This document shows positions 26,158 through 34,914 of a stretch of DNA of 64,000 nt, piece after piece. The position numbers and the translations under genes were made by a program. The notes under the pieces are model-generated. The model was given only the letters and a program-made list of their open reading frames with translations, was not told the origin of the DNA and made no database searches. Source of the DNA: JALEFZ01 sp039820545 (GTDB lineage: Bacteria; Bacteroidota; Bacteroidia; J057); contig JBCBPW010000011.1 in the NCBI GenBank assembly GCA_039820545.1, positions 42,641 to 106,640 of the forward strand, read 5' to 3'. The stretch's first letter is position 1, and every line of letters starts with the position of its first letter.

Positions 26158-27249
26158 TTAGCCTTCCATGAACTGAGAGACCAAACGATGGAAATGATGT
26201 ACAGCAGGCTCCATCTTGGGAGAGAAGCGCCCTTTCTGATAGAGGCGTGATTGTATCCCTTTTTGCACAGATTCTACGACAGCTTCATCCTCTAACTCCG
26301 TCACATGAATCAAGTCTTTGGAGTGCGCATCGTACAATTCTTCTTTCCAGAGGAAAGTCTCAAAGCGGATACGGGTCTTGGTTAGGCTAATGGGTTCGAC
26401 CAAGTTGAGTGATAATCCCCATGGATAAAAATTGAGCATGATATTGGGGAAGAGCCAGAAATAGAAAGCGCGAACCCGCTTTCCGTAATCTGTGTGCCCT
26501 TCTGGAAGATCAAAAACGGTCTCTTCAGGCTTTGCTACGCCTAATTGTAGATTGCAATAGTCGTACATCTCGTATGTGTAATCAGGATAACTAAGAGAAG
26601 CACTCAGTCCTGGATGTACGAAGGGTAGATGAAAGCCTTCCAGATAATTGTCTACGTACAAAGCCCAATGTGCGCCTACTTCATATACTTGGGAATGCTC
26701 AGGTGTGTAGACAAACTCCTCTAGTGGCATCCAGCCTACACGATCTAGCACAGGTTTCATAGCCACATCAAAATCTACTTTGGGGTCGATCGCTGTAAAA
26801 AGGAGCTCCCCTAATCTATGCAAAGGCAGCTTGGGCAGATGATCCGCATCCGTCGGGAAGTCTTGGGCTTCCTTGAACTCTGGCATGGTTAAAAACGTAC
26901 CATTGAGGGCGAATCTACGTCCGTGATAGGCACAACGAAGTTCTTTGCAAGGTCCTCCTTGATGGGCAACCAGATTGCCACGGTGTGTACAGACATTCGA
27001 GAGGCAGTGGAGCTGGCCTTCGTGATCTCTTGAGAGCATCAAGGGCTCATCCAAGAAGCCATCCAGCATGGGAAAAGGTTGCACAGCACCTGCTTGAGGA
27101 GCTAAACCGTGTATGCCGATACACTGCCAGGTTCGCGTAAAAATACGCTCCTTTGCCTGATCAAACAGTTCCTGGTCACGATAAAAAGCCGCAGGGAGTG
27201 TAGATGCCCGTGCAATATCTGAATGAATCGAGAGATCGATTTTTGCCAT
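26158..27249 (-). CDS. Rieske-type oxygenase alpha subunit (aromatic-ring or quaternary-amine type)
   Basis: 363 aa from ATG 27249 (MAKIDLSIHS). The Rieske 2Fe-2S ligands are Cys87-x-His89 in NVCTHRGNL and Cys106-x2-His109 in LRCAYHGRRF. The mononuclear iron site is in DNYLEGFHLPFVHP, with His207 and His212. It would insert oxygen into, or demethylate, a small organic substrate, taking electrons from a reductase; the PaaE-like protein at 7.4 kb is one candidate but is far away. No beta subunit follows. The subgroup resembles choline monooxygenase-like proteins; the substrate is unknown. Confidence 0.87.
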   Translation of the reverse strand: MAKIDLSIHSDIARASTLPAAFYRDQELFDQAKERIFTRTWQCIGIHGLAPQAGAVQPFPMLDGFLDEPLMLSRDHEGQLHCLSNVCTHRGNLVAHQGGPCKELRCAYHGRRFALNGTFLTMPEFKEAQDFPTDADHLPKLPLHRLGELLFTAIDPKVDFDVAMKPVLDRVGWMPLEEFVYTPEHSQVYEVGAHWALYVDNYLEGFHLPFVHPGLSASLSYPDYTYEMYDYCNLQLGVAKPEETVFDLPEGHTDYGKRVRAFYFWLFPNIMLNFYPWGLSLNLVEPISLTKTRIRFETFLWKEELYDAHSKDLIHVTELEDEAVVESVQKGIQSRLYQKGRFSPKMEPAVHHFHRLVSQFMEG

Positions 27250-27347
27250 AGGGAGGGGGAGATTTGAGGCGATAGTTGGGGGAAAATATAAGCGCATGTT
27301 TGGAACAATGAAAATCTAGCTAAAAAGTACAAACTTTGCGCAGATTT

Positions 27348-27366
27348 GAAGTCTCAAACATGGTCT
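27348..27366 (+). repeat. Dispersed 19-nt intergenic motif, copy B
   Basis: GAAGTCTCAAACATGGTCT differs from the copy at 4437-4455 at one position. It is preceded by TTT, as is copy C. Confidence 0.35.
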
Positions 27367-27486
27367 GGTCTAATTGACCATTAAAAAGACCTAAGCCCAT
27401 TGCACAAAATTAAAGGATTCGTGATAGGGGAAAATAGTTTTTGAACGATCTGCTAATTCTTGAGGTTGTACCTTAGCATATATTGT

Positions 27487-27507
27487 TTCAACAACATTTT
27501 TGTTGAA
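27487..27507 (+). promoter_or_regulatory. Palindrome upstream of tatD
   Basis: TTCAACAA at 27487-27494 and TTGTTGAA at 27500-27507 form a perfect 8-bp inverted repeat around CATTT, 79 bp before the TatD start. It could be an operator or a small hairpin; there is no T-tract. Confidence 0.35.
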
Positions 27508-27585
27508 CGAGTATGTATATTTTACACGCGAAGAAATTTCTATTCATCAGAAAGGAAATAGCTATTCATAATCAGACGATTAACC

Positions 27586-28389
27586 ATGCATAAAATTATA
27601 GATACCCACTCCCATCTTTACAGCCATAAGTTTGATAAAGATCAGGATGCGGCCATCAAAAGGGCACAGGATGTGCTTCAAGCAGTTTTTCTTCCCAATA
27701 TCAATCGCGAAAGTGTAGAGGCCATGCACGCGTTGACGGAGAAGAACCCTCGCTTCTTTTTTCCCATGATCGGTCTTCATCCTTCGGATGTGAAGGAAGC
27801 GTGGGCAACAGAGCTCACGTATTTAAAGTCATTGTTGGACGATCCCGATATGACTTATTATGGGATCGGGGAGACAGGGATAGACTTATATTGGGATAAA
27901 AGCACCTTCGAGTGGCAAAAGGCTTCATTGATTGCACAGATACAGTGGGCCAAGGAAACAGGCTTACCCATCATTCTTCACGCCAGAGAGGCAATAGATG
28001 AAACGGCTGACATCATCGAGGCACATATGGATGAAAACCTGAAGGGGATCTTCCATTGTTTTGATGGGAATTTTACCCAGGCTCAACGAATTATGGATTT
28101 TGGTTCATTCAAGTTGGGGATAGGTGGGATCGTGACTTACCGTAAGGACGTGCAGGCGACAGTAAAAGAAGTCCCAATGGAGTATATCGTCCTTGAAACC
28201 GATAGTCCTTATCTTCCTCCTGAACCTCACCGAAAGGATAAACCGCGTCGCAACGAAAGCAGCTATACAACGTACGTTGCACAAAAGATTGCAGATCTCA
28301 AAGGTGTCACATACGATGAGGTGGCAAGTGTCACCAATCAGAATGCTTCTCGCTTATTTCCCGAAGCACTCTCGACATTGGTACCATAG
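27586..28389 (+). CDS. TatD family metal-dependent hydrolase
   Basis: 267 aa metallo-hydrolase of the amidohydrolase TIM-barrel fold; family members are DNases or deacylases in the cytoplasm. Metal ligands visible: HSH in IIDTHSHLYSHKF, the Glu in GIGETGIDLYWD, His in IILHARE, His in GIFHCFDG and the Asp in LETDSPYLPPE. Full length. No membrane segment. It is followed by a long hairpin and a small isomerase-like gene. Whether it acts in DNA repair or D-amino-acid-tRNA turnover cannot be read from sequence. Confidence 0.93.
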   Translation: MHKIIDTHSHLYSHKFDKDQDAAIKRAQDVLQAVFLPNINRESVEAMHALTEKNPRFFFPMIGLHPSDVKEAWATELTYLKSLLDDPDMTYYGIGETGIDLYWDKSTFEWQKASLIAQIQWAKETGLPIILHAREAIDETADIIEAHMDENLKGIFHCFDGNFTQAQRIMDFGSFKLGIGGIVTYRKDVQATVKEVPMEYIVLETDSPYLPPEPHRKDKPRRNESSYTTYVAQKIADLKGVTYDEVASVTNQNASRLFPEALSTLVP

Positions 28390-28394
28390 ATTAC

Positions 28395-28486
28395 AAAGCC
28401 AGATTCAGGAGAGAAAGAAAGTGGTAAAGACTGATGACCATGCCTGGCGTTCTGTTTTGCCTCCTTTCTTTTTCTCCTTTGGCTTT
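28395..28486 (+). terminator. Long imperfect hairpin after tatD
   Basis: GGAGAGAAAGAAAG at 28408-28421 pairs with CTTTCTTTTTCTCC at 28464-28477 (one mismatch), and AAAGCC at 28395-28400 with GGCTTT at 28481-28486 outside it. Likely a terminator or mRNA-end structure; the loop is long. Confidence 0.45.
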
Positions 28487-28591
28487 CTTGAGCATAGCGA
28501 AATCCCCTGTAAGATCGCCTCTCAATATCTGACCTCTTACTTAGCATAAAAGTGATTGTGAAATCGTCATAGAAGAAAGTATCTTATACCT

Positions 28592-28888
28592 ATGAATCAG
28601 TACATGGTAGAAATATATCTCCCGCAGGTTATCCCACAGGATCTCGTGAACTTGATTCCTGCTCAGCGCGCCCAAGTCAACAAGCTCTTTGAGAAGGGAC
28701 ATTTGCGTACCTATAGCCTGTCCAATGACCGATCGCGTTTGTGGGTCGTCATTCTGGCTCCTACACAGGCAGAAGCGTATGATATCCTGGATACCATGCC
28801 CATCATGCCCTACTGCAATGCAGAGCTGTATGAGCTGATGTTCCACGATATGGTTCCTTATGAACTGCCTCGTTTGTCATTGAATTAG
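28592..28888 (+). CDS. Muconolactone delta-isomerase-like small protein
   Basis: 98 aa, soluble. The pattern YMVEIYLPQVIPQDL, a helix with PAQRAQVNKLFEKGHL, a strand LWVVILAPTQAEAYDIL and the tail TMPIMPYCNAELYELMFHD follow the ferredoxin-like muconolactone isomerase fold (MIase). Its relatives act in the beta-ketoadipate pathway, but no other catabolic genes are near, so a stress or unknown role is just as likely. It lies about 100 bp before the cNMP/histidine-kinase gene on the same strand. Confidence 0.65.
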   Translation: MNQYMVEIYLPQVIPQDLVNLIPAQRAQVNKLFEKGHLRTYSLSNDRSRLWVVILAPTQAEAYDILDTMPIMPYCNAELYELMFHDMVPYELPRLSLN

Positions 28889-28990
28889 TTGCATTTTATA
28901 TGAGAATGATGAGGGGGCTAGAATCACAAGATGTTTCTATCCTCCTTTTTTCGTTCTACAAGGATTCTTCACATACTATTCATTTCAATT

Positions 28991-30391
28991 ATGGAAGTCT
29001 TACAAGTCCAAGTAGACCAGCTCAAAGCCAATCAAGCCATCGGACATGTGCCTGAAGCACAATTGCAATGGTTGATAGACCAATCTGAAATTATTACCGT
29101 GCCAGAGGGAGAAGCCCTTTTTCATCCAGGCATGGCCAGCGACCACATGTTTATCCTATTGGAAGGACGTATCAGGGTCTGGGTCGGAGATGGAAAAAAC
29201 TCGAAAGAACTCGTGCGCCTAGAGCCAGGAGAAGTCACGGGTGTACTTCCTTACTCTCGTCTCGCAAGTGCTGTAGCCAACAGCGCAGCTTTGGAGAAGG
29301 TGGTCATCCTACAGACACACAAGGAGGTCTTTCCACGCATGATCCAGGAGTGCTACGAGTTGACAGAAGCACTGGTGCACGTCATGAATGACCGCATCCG
29401 AAACTTTACGACACTTCGTCAGCAGGATGAGAAGCTTGTCTCTCTCGGAAAATTATCAGCAGGACTTGCACACGAGTTGAACAATCCCGCAGCAGCTTTG
29501 GTGAGAAGTGCCAAAGAACTTAAGAATAACATCCAGTATGTACCCGATAAGTTCAAGCGGGTCATGACTATGCGGATGGAGCCTGAGCAAGTGGACCCTA
29601 TCAATGAGATTCTGTTTCGTAAGATAGAGGAAGGTATCCTTGACCTGAGTTTGATGGAGAAGACCCAGCGAGAAGATGACATCCGCGACTGGCTAGACGA
29701 TCACGACATGGACGACGATGATGAACTCATCGAGAATCTGGTAGATTTTGGCTTCGATACAGACGATCTAGACATCATCAACGAAACGATGCCAGATGAG
29801 GAAGGGGAACCTGTGATTGCTTGGATCAGTAGTACGCTGACCTCAGAGCGATTGGTTCAGGAAATCAATGAAGCATCTACCCGTATCTCAGATCTTGTAA
29901 AGTCTATCAAGACCTACACACATATGGATCAGGGACAGGATCGCCAATTGGTAGACATCCACGAAGGAATCAAGAGTACCGCTACCATGCTCAAACATAA
30001 GTTCAAGAAGTATGATGTGCAGGTCTCCAAAGATGTAGACTACGATCTTCCAAAGATCTATGCTTATCCAGGAGAGCTCAATCAGATCTGGACCAATATC
30101 ATCGACAATGCATTGGATGCGATGGAAGGAAGGGAAAAGCGCGTACTAGAAATTCATACTAAGATGGAAGGCCCTTGTGTAAAGGTCGTAATCGTGGACT
30201 CAGGTAGCGGAATCCCTTCTGATGTCTTGCCACGTATATTTGATCCTTTCTATACCACAAAATCTCAAGGTAAGGGGACAGGTCTGGGATTGGATGTCGT
30301 GCAAAAGATTGTCCGTCATCACCGTGGCGATATCAGTGTAGAATCACGACCTGGACGGACAGCGTTTACTTTGTTGTTACCTGTAGAGTAG
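28991..30391 (+). CDS. Cyclic-nucleotide-binding / sensor histidine kinase fusion
   Basis: 466 aa from ATG 28991 (MEVLQVQVDQ); an in-frame ATG at 28931 would add a hydrophobic tail of doubtful value. N-terminal cNMP-binding (Crp-like) domain at about 20-130 (ILLEGRIRVWVGDG... LEPGEVTGVLPY). Then a HisKA-type domain with phosphoacceptor His161 in AGLAHELNNP, an acidic helical insertion (residues 200-270), and the ATPase with N box NQIWTNIIDNALDAM, G1 VDSGSGIP, F FDPFYTTK and G2 GTGLGLDVV. No membrane segment, so it is a cytoplasmic sensor. No response regulator is adjacent. Confidence 0.88.
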   Translation: MEVLQVQVDQLKANQAIGHVPEAQLQWLIDQSEIITVPEGEALFHPGMASDHMFILLEGRIRVWVGDGKNSKELVRLEPGEVTGVLPYSRLASAVANSAALEKVVILQTHKEVFPRMIQECYELTEALVHVMNDRIRNFTTLRQQDEKLVSLGKLSAGLAHELNNPAAALVRSAKELKNNIQYVPDKFKRVMTMRMEPEQVDPINEILFRKIEEGILDLSLMEKTQREDDIRDWLDDHDMDDDDELIENLVDFGFDTDDLDIINETMPDEEGEPVIAWISSTLTSERLVQEINEASTRISDLVKSIKTYTHMDQGQDRQLVDIHEGIKSTATMLKHKFKKYDVQVSKDVDYDLPKIYAYPGELNQIWTNIIDNALDAMEGREKRVLEIHTKMEGPCVKVVIVDSGSGIPSDVLPRIFDPFYTTKSQGKGTGLGLDVVQKIVRHHRGDISVESRPGRTAFTLLLPVE

Positions 30392-30415
30392 AGAATGTGC
30401 GTAAACACATTCTCT
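30390..30415. terminator. Hairpin between convergent genes
   Basis: AGAGAATGTG at 30390-30399 pairs perfectly with CACATTCTCT at 30406-30415 around CGTAAA. It overlaps the histidine-kinase stop codon and lies before the convergent thioredoxin gene stop. No T-tract on either side. Confidence 0.5.
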
Positions 30416-30428
30416 AACCGTCGTAGGT

Positions 30429-31607
30429 TTATTCATTCAGATTTGCGAGAAAGTTTTCCATCTCTGTGGGATCGTGGTCCTTGAGTTCGGCGATTTTTAG
30501 GGTCTTGAAAGCCGCGCGGCGCGCATTAACTTTATCGCCTAGCTTCAAGTAAAGATAGGCTAAAACCTTGTTGTTGTAGTATTTATTTTCAATGGCAATG
30601 GACTGTTGGACCCATTTGATGGCTTCATTCAAGGCATCTTCATCCTCTACATGCAAGTAGAAATTTTGTCCAGCTTGACTCAGTTCCTCTGGATTGGTGA
30701 CTAGATAGTTTGAGAAATGGTAGCGTGCCTTTTGGGCATAAGCTCCCCAATCTCTTGTTGCCTCTGCGTAGATCATTTTCAATCGGTTGGCGGCAAGTCC
30801 ATCGTCATTGAGTCTATCTTGAGCAGTGGTGACTGCCAGTTGATACTGAGAGACCTTTTGGGTTAATGCAGCTTGGAGGGTGTTGGTTTTCAAGACAGAA
30901 TAGATAAAGTCAGAGACTACCATGTCGCCATAGGCTTTGCGGAATTTTTTTTGCTTGTCTAGCACCAATTGAAACTCGCGACTATTGATATCAGAGGTCA
31001 ATGTCTGGATAGCCTCCCAGTTTTGGGCTTGGCTCAGTAAGGCTTTGTCGTCCTGTGTGGCAAAGTACCTACTCGCGGGTTCGCGATAATCTTCCTTAGA
31101 CTTGGCGAGATTCATCGCATGATGATATAGAATATCGGGCTTGTTGCTACCCGCTTCATATGCCAAGGCATACTTATCTTTATTGTTAATGGGTTTGTTG
31201 GCTTTTTTCGCTTCCCGAAGGAGTTCTCGAGGGCCCTGATAGCCCATGACCTTGCGGACGACTTCTCCCTTATAATTCAAGAAAAAGAGTGTCGGCATAC
31301 CAGTCACCTTGTACTCATCTGCAAAGGTGATCCCCTCTCCCTTCTCTACATCTAATTTGAGGTTGATGAAGTTTTCATTGAAATAGCCTGCCACTTCTTC
31401 TTGAGAGAAGGTATTGCGATCCATCATCTTGCAAGGTCCACACCATACGGCGTAGGCGTCTACGAAGATCAGTTTTTGCTCAGCTTTAGCGATCGCCAGC
31501 GCATCTTCCCAAGAGCCTTTATAAAATTCGATGCTTGCAGCATGCGTGCTGATGGAAAATGCTACTAGGCCTGCGATAATTCCTAAATACTTGATAAGGG
31601 ACTGCAT
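30429..31607 (-). CDS. Secreted thioredoxin-like protein with C-terminal helical repeats
   Basis: 392 aa. Signal peptide at 1-23 (ending STHA|A). The thioredoxin domain (about 28-135) has active site Cys56-Gly-Pro-Cys59 in YAVWCGPCKMM and cis-Pro in VTGMPTLFFLNYKG. The rest (about 150-392) is helical with TPR-like pairs, for example EDALNEAIKWVQQSIAIENKY... AYLYLKLGDKVNARRAA. It would be a periplasmic disulfide reductase or sensor of folding stress. It converges with the cNMP-kinase gene over a hairpin and is divergent from the ABC exporter gene. Confidence 0.87.
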   Translation of the reverse strand: MQSLIKYLGIIAGLVAFSISTHAASIEFYKGSWEDALAIAKAEQKLIFVDAYAVWCGPCKMMDRNTFSQEEVAGYFNENFINLKLDVEKGEGITFADEYKVTGMPTLFFLNYKGEVVRKVMGYQGPRELLREAKKANKPINNKDKYALAYEAGSNKPDILYHHAMNLAKSKEDYREPASRYFATQDDKALLSQAQNWEAIQTLTSDINSREFQLVLDKQKKFRKAYGDMVVSDFIYSVLKTNTLQAALTQKVSQYQLAVTTAQDRLNDDGLAANRLKMIYAEATRDWGAYAQKARYHFSNYLVTNPEELSQAGQNFYLHVEDEDALNEAIKWVQQSIAIENKYYNNKVLAYLYLKLGDKVNARRAAFKTLKIAELKDHDPTEMENFLANLNE

Positions 31608-31841
31608 AGGTAAATACAGTATATTTTGAGGTGGAAAATAAAATAATAGCTAAAAAACGGTTGGGATGCGTTTCCTTTCCTGTCATTTGCAATAGGGGGG
31701 AGAGTAGAGAAAAGAAGTTGTTTTATAAAATATTCCCCCTTTTTCATTCGACAAACTCAAGATGAAGTTACACAAAAGCAGTCACTTTTCTCTTCTTTTG
31801 TGTGTTCTTACTCAAAACACCCTTTATCCATCCCCTCATAT

Positions 31842-33626
31842 ATGGCAAAACAAAAGAAATCGAGAGGTGTCAGTTTGGGCTACGCCTTTCGTGAGATTGT
31901 ATATCCACGCCGTGGCATGCTGCTGGTCGGTCTCCTGCTCGTCCTTGTCAATCGTATCGCAGGACTCGTGCTTCCACTCGCTCCCAAGGTCCTAGTAGAC
32001 AATCTGCTTGTTCAGAAAGATTTAATCTTGGGTAATACAGTCATTTCCTATGCGGACAATGAGTTGCTCATCACGCTATTGGTTGGCCTGCTGGTGACGG
32101 TCATCATTCAGGCGATTACTTCTTTTTCTCTTACCCGTTTGCTCTCAGTAGCAGCTCAGTATCTGATCGCAGATCTCCGCTCTCGCGTACAGCAACATGT
32201 AATCCAGCTTCCTGTCAAGTTTTTTGATAATACCAAAAGTGGGAATCTGGTCTCCCGTATCATGACGGATGTCGAGGGTGTGCGCAATTTGGTGGGTACG
32301 GGATTTACCCAATTGATTGGAGGATTGATTACAGCCATCGGGGCTTTTGCCTTCCTTTTGTACACCTCTTGGGTATTGACCCTGGTATCACTTGCGCCCT
32401 TGATCATTTTCGCCATTATCTCCATGTGGGCATTTGGTACGATTCGTCCGATCTTCCGAGCAAGGGGTGAGATACAAGCAGAGGTCACAGGACGACTGAC
32501 CGAGTCTATGGGAGGGATTCGTGTGATCAAAGGATTCCATGCCGAGAATTCAGAAGTATCTATTTTCCGCCGTGGAGTGATCAAGCTATTTGAAAATGTC
32601 AAAAAATCCCTAACTACTACTGCACTTGTGCAGGCTTTGGGAGGAATGATTGCAGGGATCTTGACTGTGCTGATCATATGGGTAGGACAGCCGATTGTGG
32701 ATGCAGGAGAAATGACAACGGGAGATCTCATTGCGTTTATTTCTATGCTGGCCTTCATGACATTTCCGATCCTCCAATTTGGAAATATAGGTAGTCAGCT
32801 GACAGAATCGCTAGCAGGACTGGATCGTACACGAGAGCTACTGGATAAGCCACGTGAGAGCGATGACGAGAATCGGACCGTTGAATTGGGCCCAATCGTG
32901 GGAGATTATCGATTTGACGATGTGCACTTTTCTTATGAAGAAGGGAAGGAAGTCCTTCATGGCATCAGCTTCGATGCACACGCAGGATCTGTGACAGCAC
33001 TGGTGGGAGGTTCTGGATCAGGGAAAACGACCATTGCGGGCTTGGCAGCCACTTTCCTAAATCCAGATAAAGGCCGAGTCACTGTAGATGGACACGATCT
33101 CTCGAAAGTGACGCTGGAGAGCTTCCGTGGACAACTGGGGGTCGTATTGCAAGATGATTTCTTGTTTGAAGGGACCATCAGGGAGAACATCCTGTTTCCA
33201 CGCCCGCTGGCGACAGAGGATGAGTTGGACGCAGCGGTCCGAGCCGCCTATGTCAATGAGTTTACCGATGAATTTGAAGATGGATTGGATACCTTGATTG
33301 GGGAGCGGGGCGTCAAGCTCTCTGGTGGTCAGCGACAGCGTATTGCGATTGCTAGAGCAATCTTGGCTGATCCGAGGGTACTCATTTTGGATGAGGCGAC
33401 CTCGAATCTGGATACCATTTCGGAGACATTCATTCAGCAGTCTTTGGAGCAATTGATGAATGGCAGGACCACCTTTGTCATTGCGCACCGTCTGAGTACC
33501 ATCCGCAAGGCAGATCAAATTCTGGTTGTAGATCATGGAAAGATCATTGAGAGAGGAACCCATGAGGAGTTGATTGCGAAGGAAGGAAAATATTTCCAGT
33601 TGTATACGTACCAGAGCCGTATATAA
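31842..33626 (+). CDS. ABC exporter, fused permease-ATPase (MsbA/multidrug type)
   Basis: 594 aa from ATG 31842 (MAKQKKSRG). A six-helix ABC membrane domain spans about residues 20-320 (MLLVGLLLVLVNRIAGLVLPL, LLITLLVGLLVTVIIQAI and later segments). The C-terminal ATPase has Walker A GGSGSGKTT, Q-loop VVLQDDFLFEGTIREN, signature LSGGQRQRIAIARAIL, Walker B VLILDEATSNLD and the H-loop IAHRLSTI. A half-transporter that works as a homodimer to export lipids, drugs or peptides. A strong hairpin follows the stop. Substrate unknown. Confidence 0.93.
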   Translation: MAKQKKSRGVSLGYAFREIVYPRRGMLLVGLLLVLVNRIAGLVLPLAPKVLVDNLLVQKDLILGNTVISYADNELLITLLVGLLVTVIIQAITSFSLTRLLSVAAQYLIADLRSRVQQHVIQLPVKFFDNTKSGNLVSRIMTDVEGVRNLVGTGFTQLIGGLITAIGAFAFLLYTSWVLTLVSLAPLIIFAIISMWAFGTIRPIFRARGEIQAEVTGRLTESMGGIRVIKGFHAENSEVSIFRRGVIKLFENVKKSLTTTALVQALGGMIAGILTVLIIWVGQPIVDAGEMTTGDLIAFISMLAFMTFPILQFGNIGSQLTESLAGLDRTRELLDKPRESDDENRTVELGPIVGDYRFDDVHFSYEEGKEVLHGISFDAHAGSVTALVGGSGSGKTTIAGLAATFLNPDKGRVTVDGHDLSKVTLESFRGQLGVVLQDDFLFEGTIRENILFPRPLATEDELDAAVRAAYVNEFTDEFEDGLDTLIGERGVKLSGGQRQRIAIARAILADPRVLILDEATSNLDTISETFIQQSLEQLMNGRTTFVIAHRLSTIRKADQILVVDHGKIIERGTHEELIAKEGKYFQLYTYQSRI

Positions 33627-33636
33627 AGAGACAAGA

Positions 33637-33672
33637 GAGGAGGTGAAAATGGTGATTGATTTTCACCTCCTC
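33637..33672 (+). terminator. Hairpin after the ABC exporter gene
   Basis: GAGGAGGTGAAAAT at 33637-33650 pairs perfectly with ATTTTCACCTCCTC at 33659-33672 around an 8-nt loop. Only three T follow (CTGTTTAG), so it is a strong stem with a poor U-tract, ending 24 bp before the next start. Confidence 0.6.
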
Positions 33673-33696
33673 CTCTGTTTAGAAAAAATCATCGCT

Positions 33697-34302
33697 ATGC
33701 ACATACAGACCCTCGAACAGCTTCGCACGCTTTATGCTACACCCAGCAAACGCGCAAAGGGGAAAGAGATGGCTCAATTAGATGTACACGCCAAAAATTT
33801 CCTTTCGATTTCCCCTTTTTTCATTTTGTCTACCTATGGAAATGAGGGGCTGGCAGATGCCTCTCCCCGTGGAGGAAAACCAGGCTTTGTCCATATTCTT
33901 GATGATCAACAGCTCATCATTCCCGACTCCAAAGGCAACAATCGACTCGATAGCTTATCCAATATCGTCGAGACAGGGCAGGTAGGTATGCTGTTTCTCG
34001 TACCAGGGATGGACGAAACATTGAGAGTAAATGGAAAGGCCCATCTCAGTACAGATTCCTCGCTTTTAGATTTGTTTCCTCATGAACAACATCCACCCAA
34101 GGTAGCCATTGTTGTGGAGGTTGAATCTGTTTTTCTCCATTGTGCGAAAGCCCTCATGCGGTCCCAATTGTGGGCGCCTGAAGTACAGATAGACCGGAGC
34201 AACTTTCCTACGATTGGGCAAATGCTGAAGGATCAGCTAGGAGGATCAGAGGCACCCGAATCTCAAGAGGAAATGGTCAAACGATATCAGAAGGATCTTT
34301 GA
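33697..34302 (+). CDS. Pyridoxamine 5'-phosphate oxidase (PPOX) family flavoprotein
   Basis: 201 aa from ATG 33697 (MHIQTLEQLRT); the longer in-frame start at 33574 would lie inside the exporter gene. A split beta-barrel FMN-binding fold is suggested by FLSISPFFILSTYGNEGLADASPRGG, FVHILDDQQLIIPDSKGNNRLDSLSNI and VGMLFLVPGMDETLRVNGKA. This pattern fits the MSMEG_1061-type FMN proteins rather than PdxH. The enzyme activity is unknown; relatives bind FMN, F420 or heme. It lies 44 bp before the DUF4334 gene on the same strand. Confidence 0.85.
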   Translation: MHIQTLEQLRTLYATPSKRAKGKEMAQLDVHAKNFLSISPFFILSTYGNEGLADASPRGGKPGFVHILDDQQLIIPDSKGNNRLDSLSNIVETGQVGMLFLVPGMDETLRVNGKAHLSTDSSLLDLFPHEQHPPKVAIVVEVESVFLHCAKALMRSQLWAPEVQIDRSNFPTIGQMLKDQLGGSEAPESQEEMVKRYQKDL

Positions 34303-34346
34303 TCCTGTCCTTGGGAATTTTATCTTATGGGATACTTTGAATCATC

Positions 34347-34859
34347 ATGATAAAGAATCCCATTTCTCTCCCTACCCATCTCGATGAAGCGCTTGTCTTT
34401 TTTGACAGTCTCCCACCTGTATCGCTAGACTTCATGTGGGGAGAATGGGAGGGGGCCGAGCTGACTACAGGACATCCTATGGATGGCTTGCTCGGAGCTA
34501 CGGGTTGGTATGGGAAGCAATTTATCGATGCAGAAACGGTGCATCCGCTTCTTTTTCACAACTTCACGCGCACAGGTACCTTCAAAGTAAATCCAGCCCT
34601 CGTCCCCTTGAGCATGTACATCCCCAAGTGGAACATACTGCATGTAGCCATCAATCTTATTCGTCCGATTGTACACGCAAACAAGCCAAAAGCGAGATTG
34701 CGTATGCTAGAATACAGAGGAAAAGTCAGCGCGACGATGATCTATGATCGGAAACCCATCCACGATACATTCAGGAAGATAGATGAAGACACGCTGCTAG
34801 GGCTCATGGATTTTAGGGGAATGGAAGCCCCTTACTTCTTTCTTTTGAGACGCAAATAG
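34347..34859 (+). CDS. DUF4334 / GXWXG-domain protein
   Basis: 170 aa, soluble. The N-terminal part has the GXWXG pattern (MWGEWEGAEL, residues 30-39) and ATGWYGKQFID, and the C-terminal half has SATMIYDRKPIHDTFRKID then LMDFRGMEAPYFFLLRR, the DUF4334 signature. The family is a small beta-barrel thought to bind a lipophilic or heme-like ligand; its function is not established. It is probably co-transcribed with the PPOX gene. The first half is a predicted lipocalin-like barrel. Confidence 0.85.
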   Translation: MIKNPISLPTHLDEALVFFDSLPPVSLDFMWGEWEGAELTTGHPMDGLLGATGWYGKQFIDAETVHPLLFHNFTRTGTFKVNPALVPLSMYIPKWNILHVAINLIRPIVHANKPKARLRMLEYRGKVSATMIYDRKPIHDTFRKIDEDTLLGLMDFRGMEAPYFFLLRRK

Positions 34860-34914
34860 GCTGTAAAATAAATTTTCAGACATAATTTTCAAGCGCGGTA
34901 ACAGGCAATTTGGG

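Larger units (their letters stand above)
27250..27585. other. Divergent regulatory region between the Rieske and TatD genes
   Basis: About 336 bp. It holds copy B of the 19-nt dispersed motif (27348-27366) and the TTCAACAA palindrome (27487-27507). Both genes are transcribed away from it, so their promoters must lie here. No coding frame. Confidence 0.55.

Noticed and set aside
32156..32758. 200-aa minus-strand frame opposite the ABC exporter
   Set aside because: No motif; the plus strand encodes an intact transporter membrane domain here.
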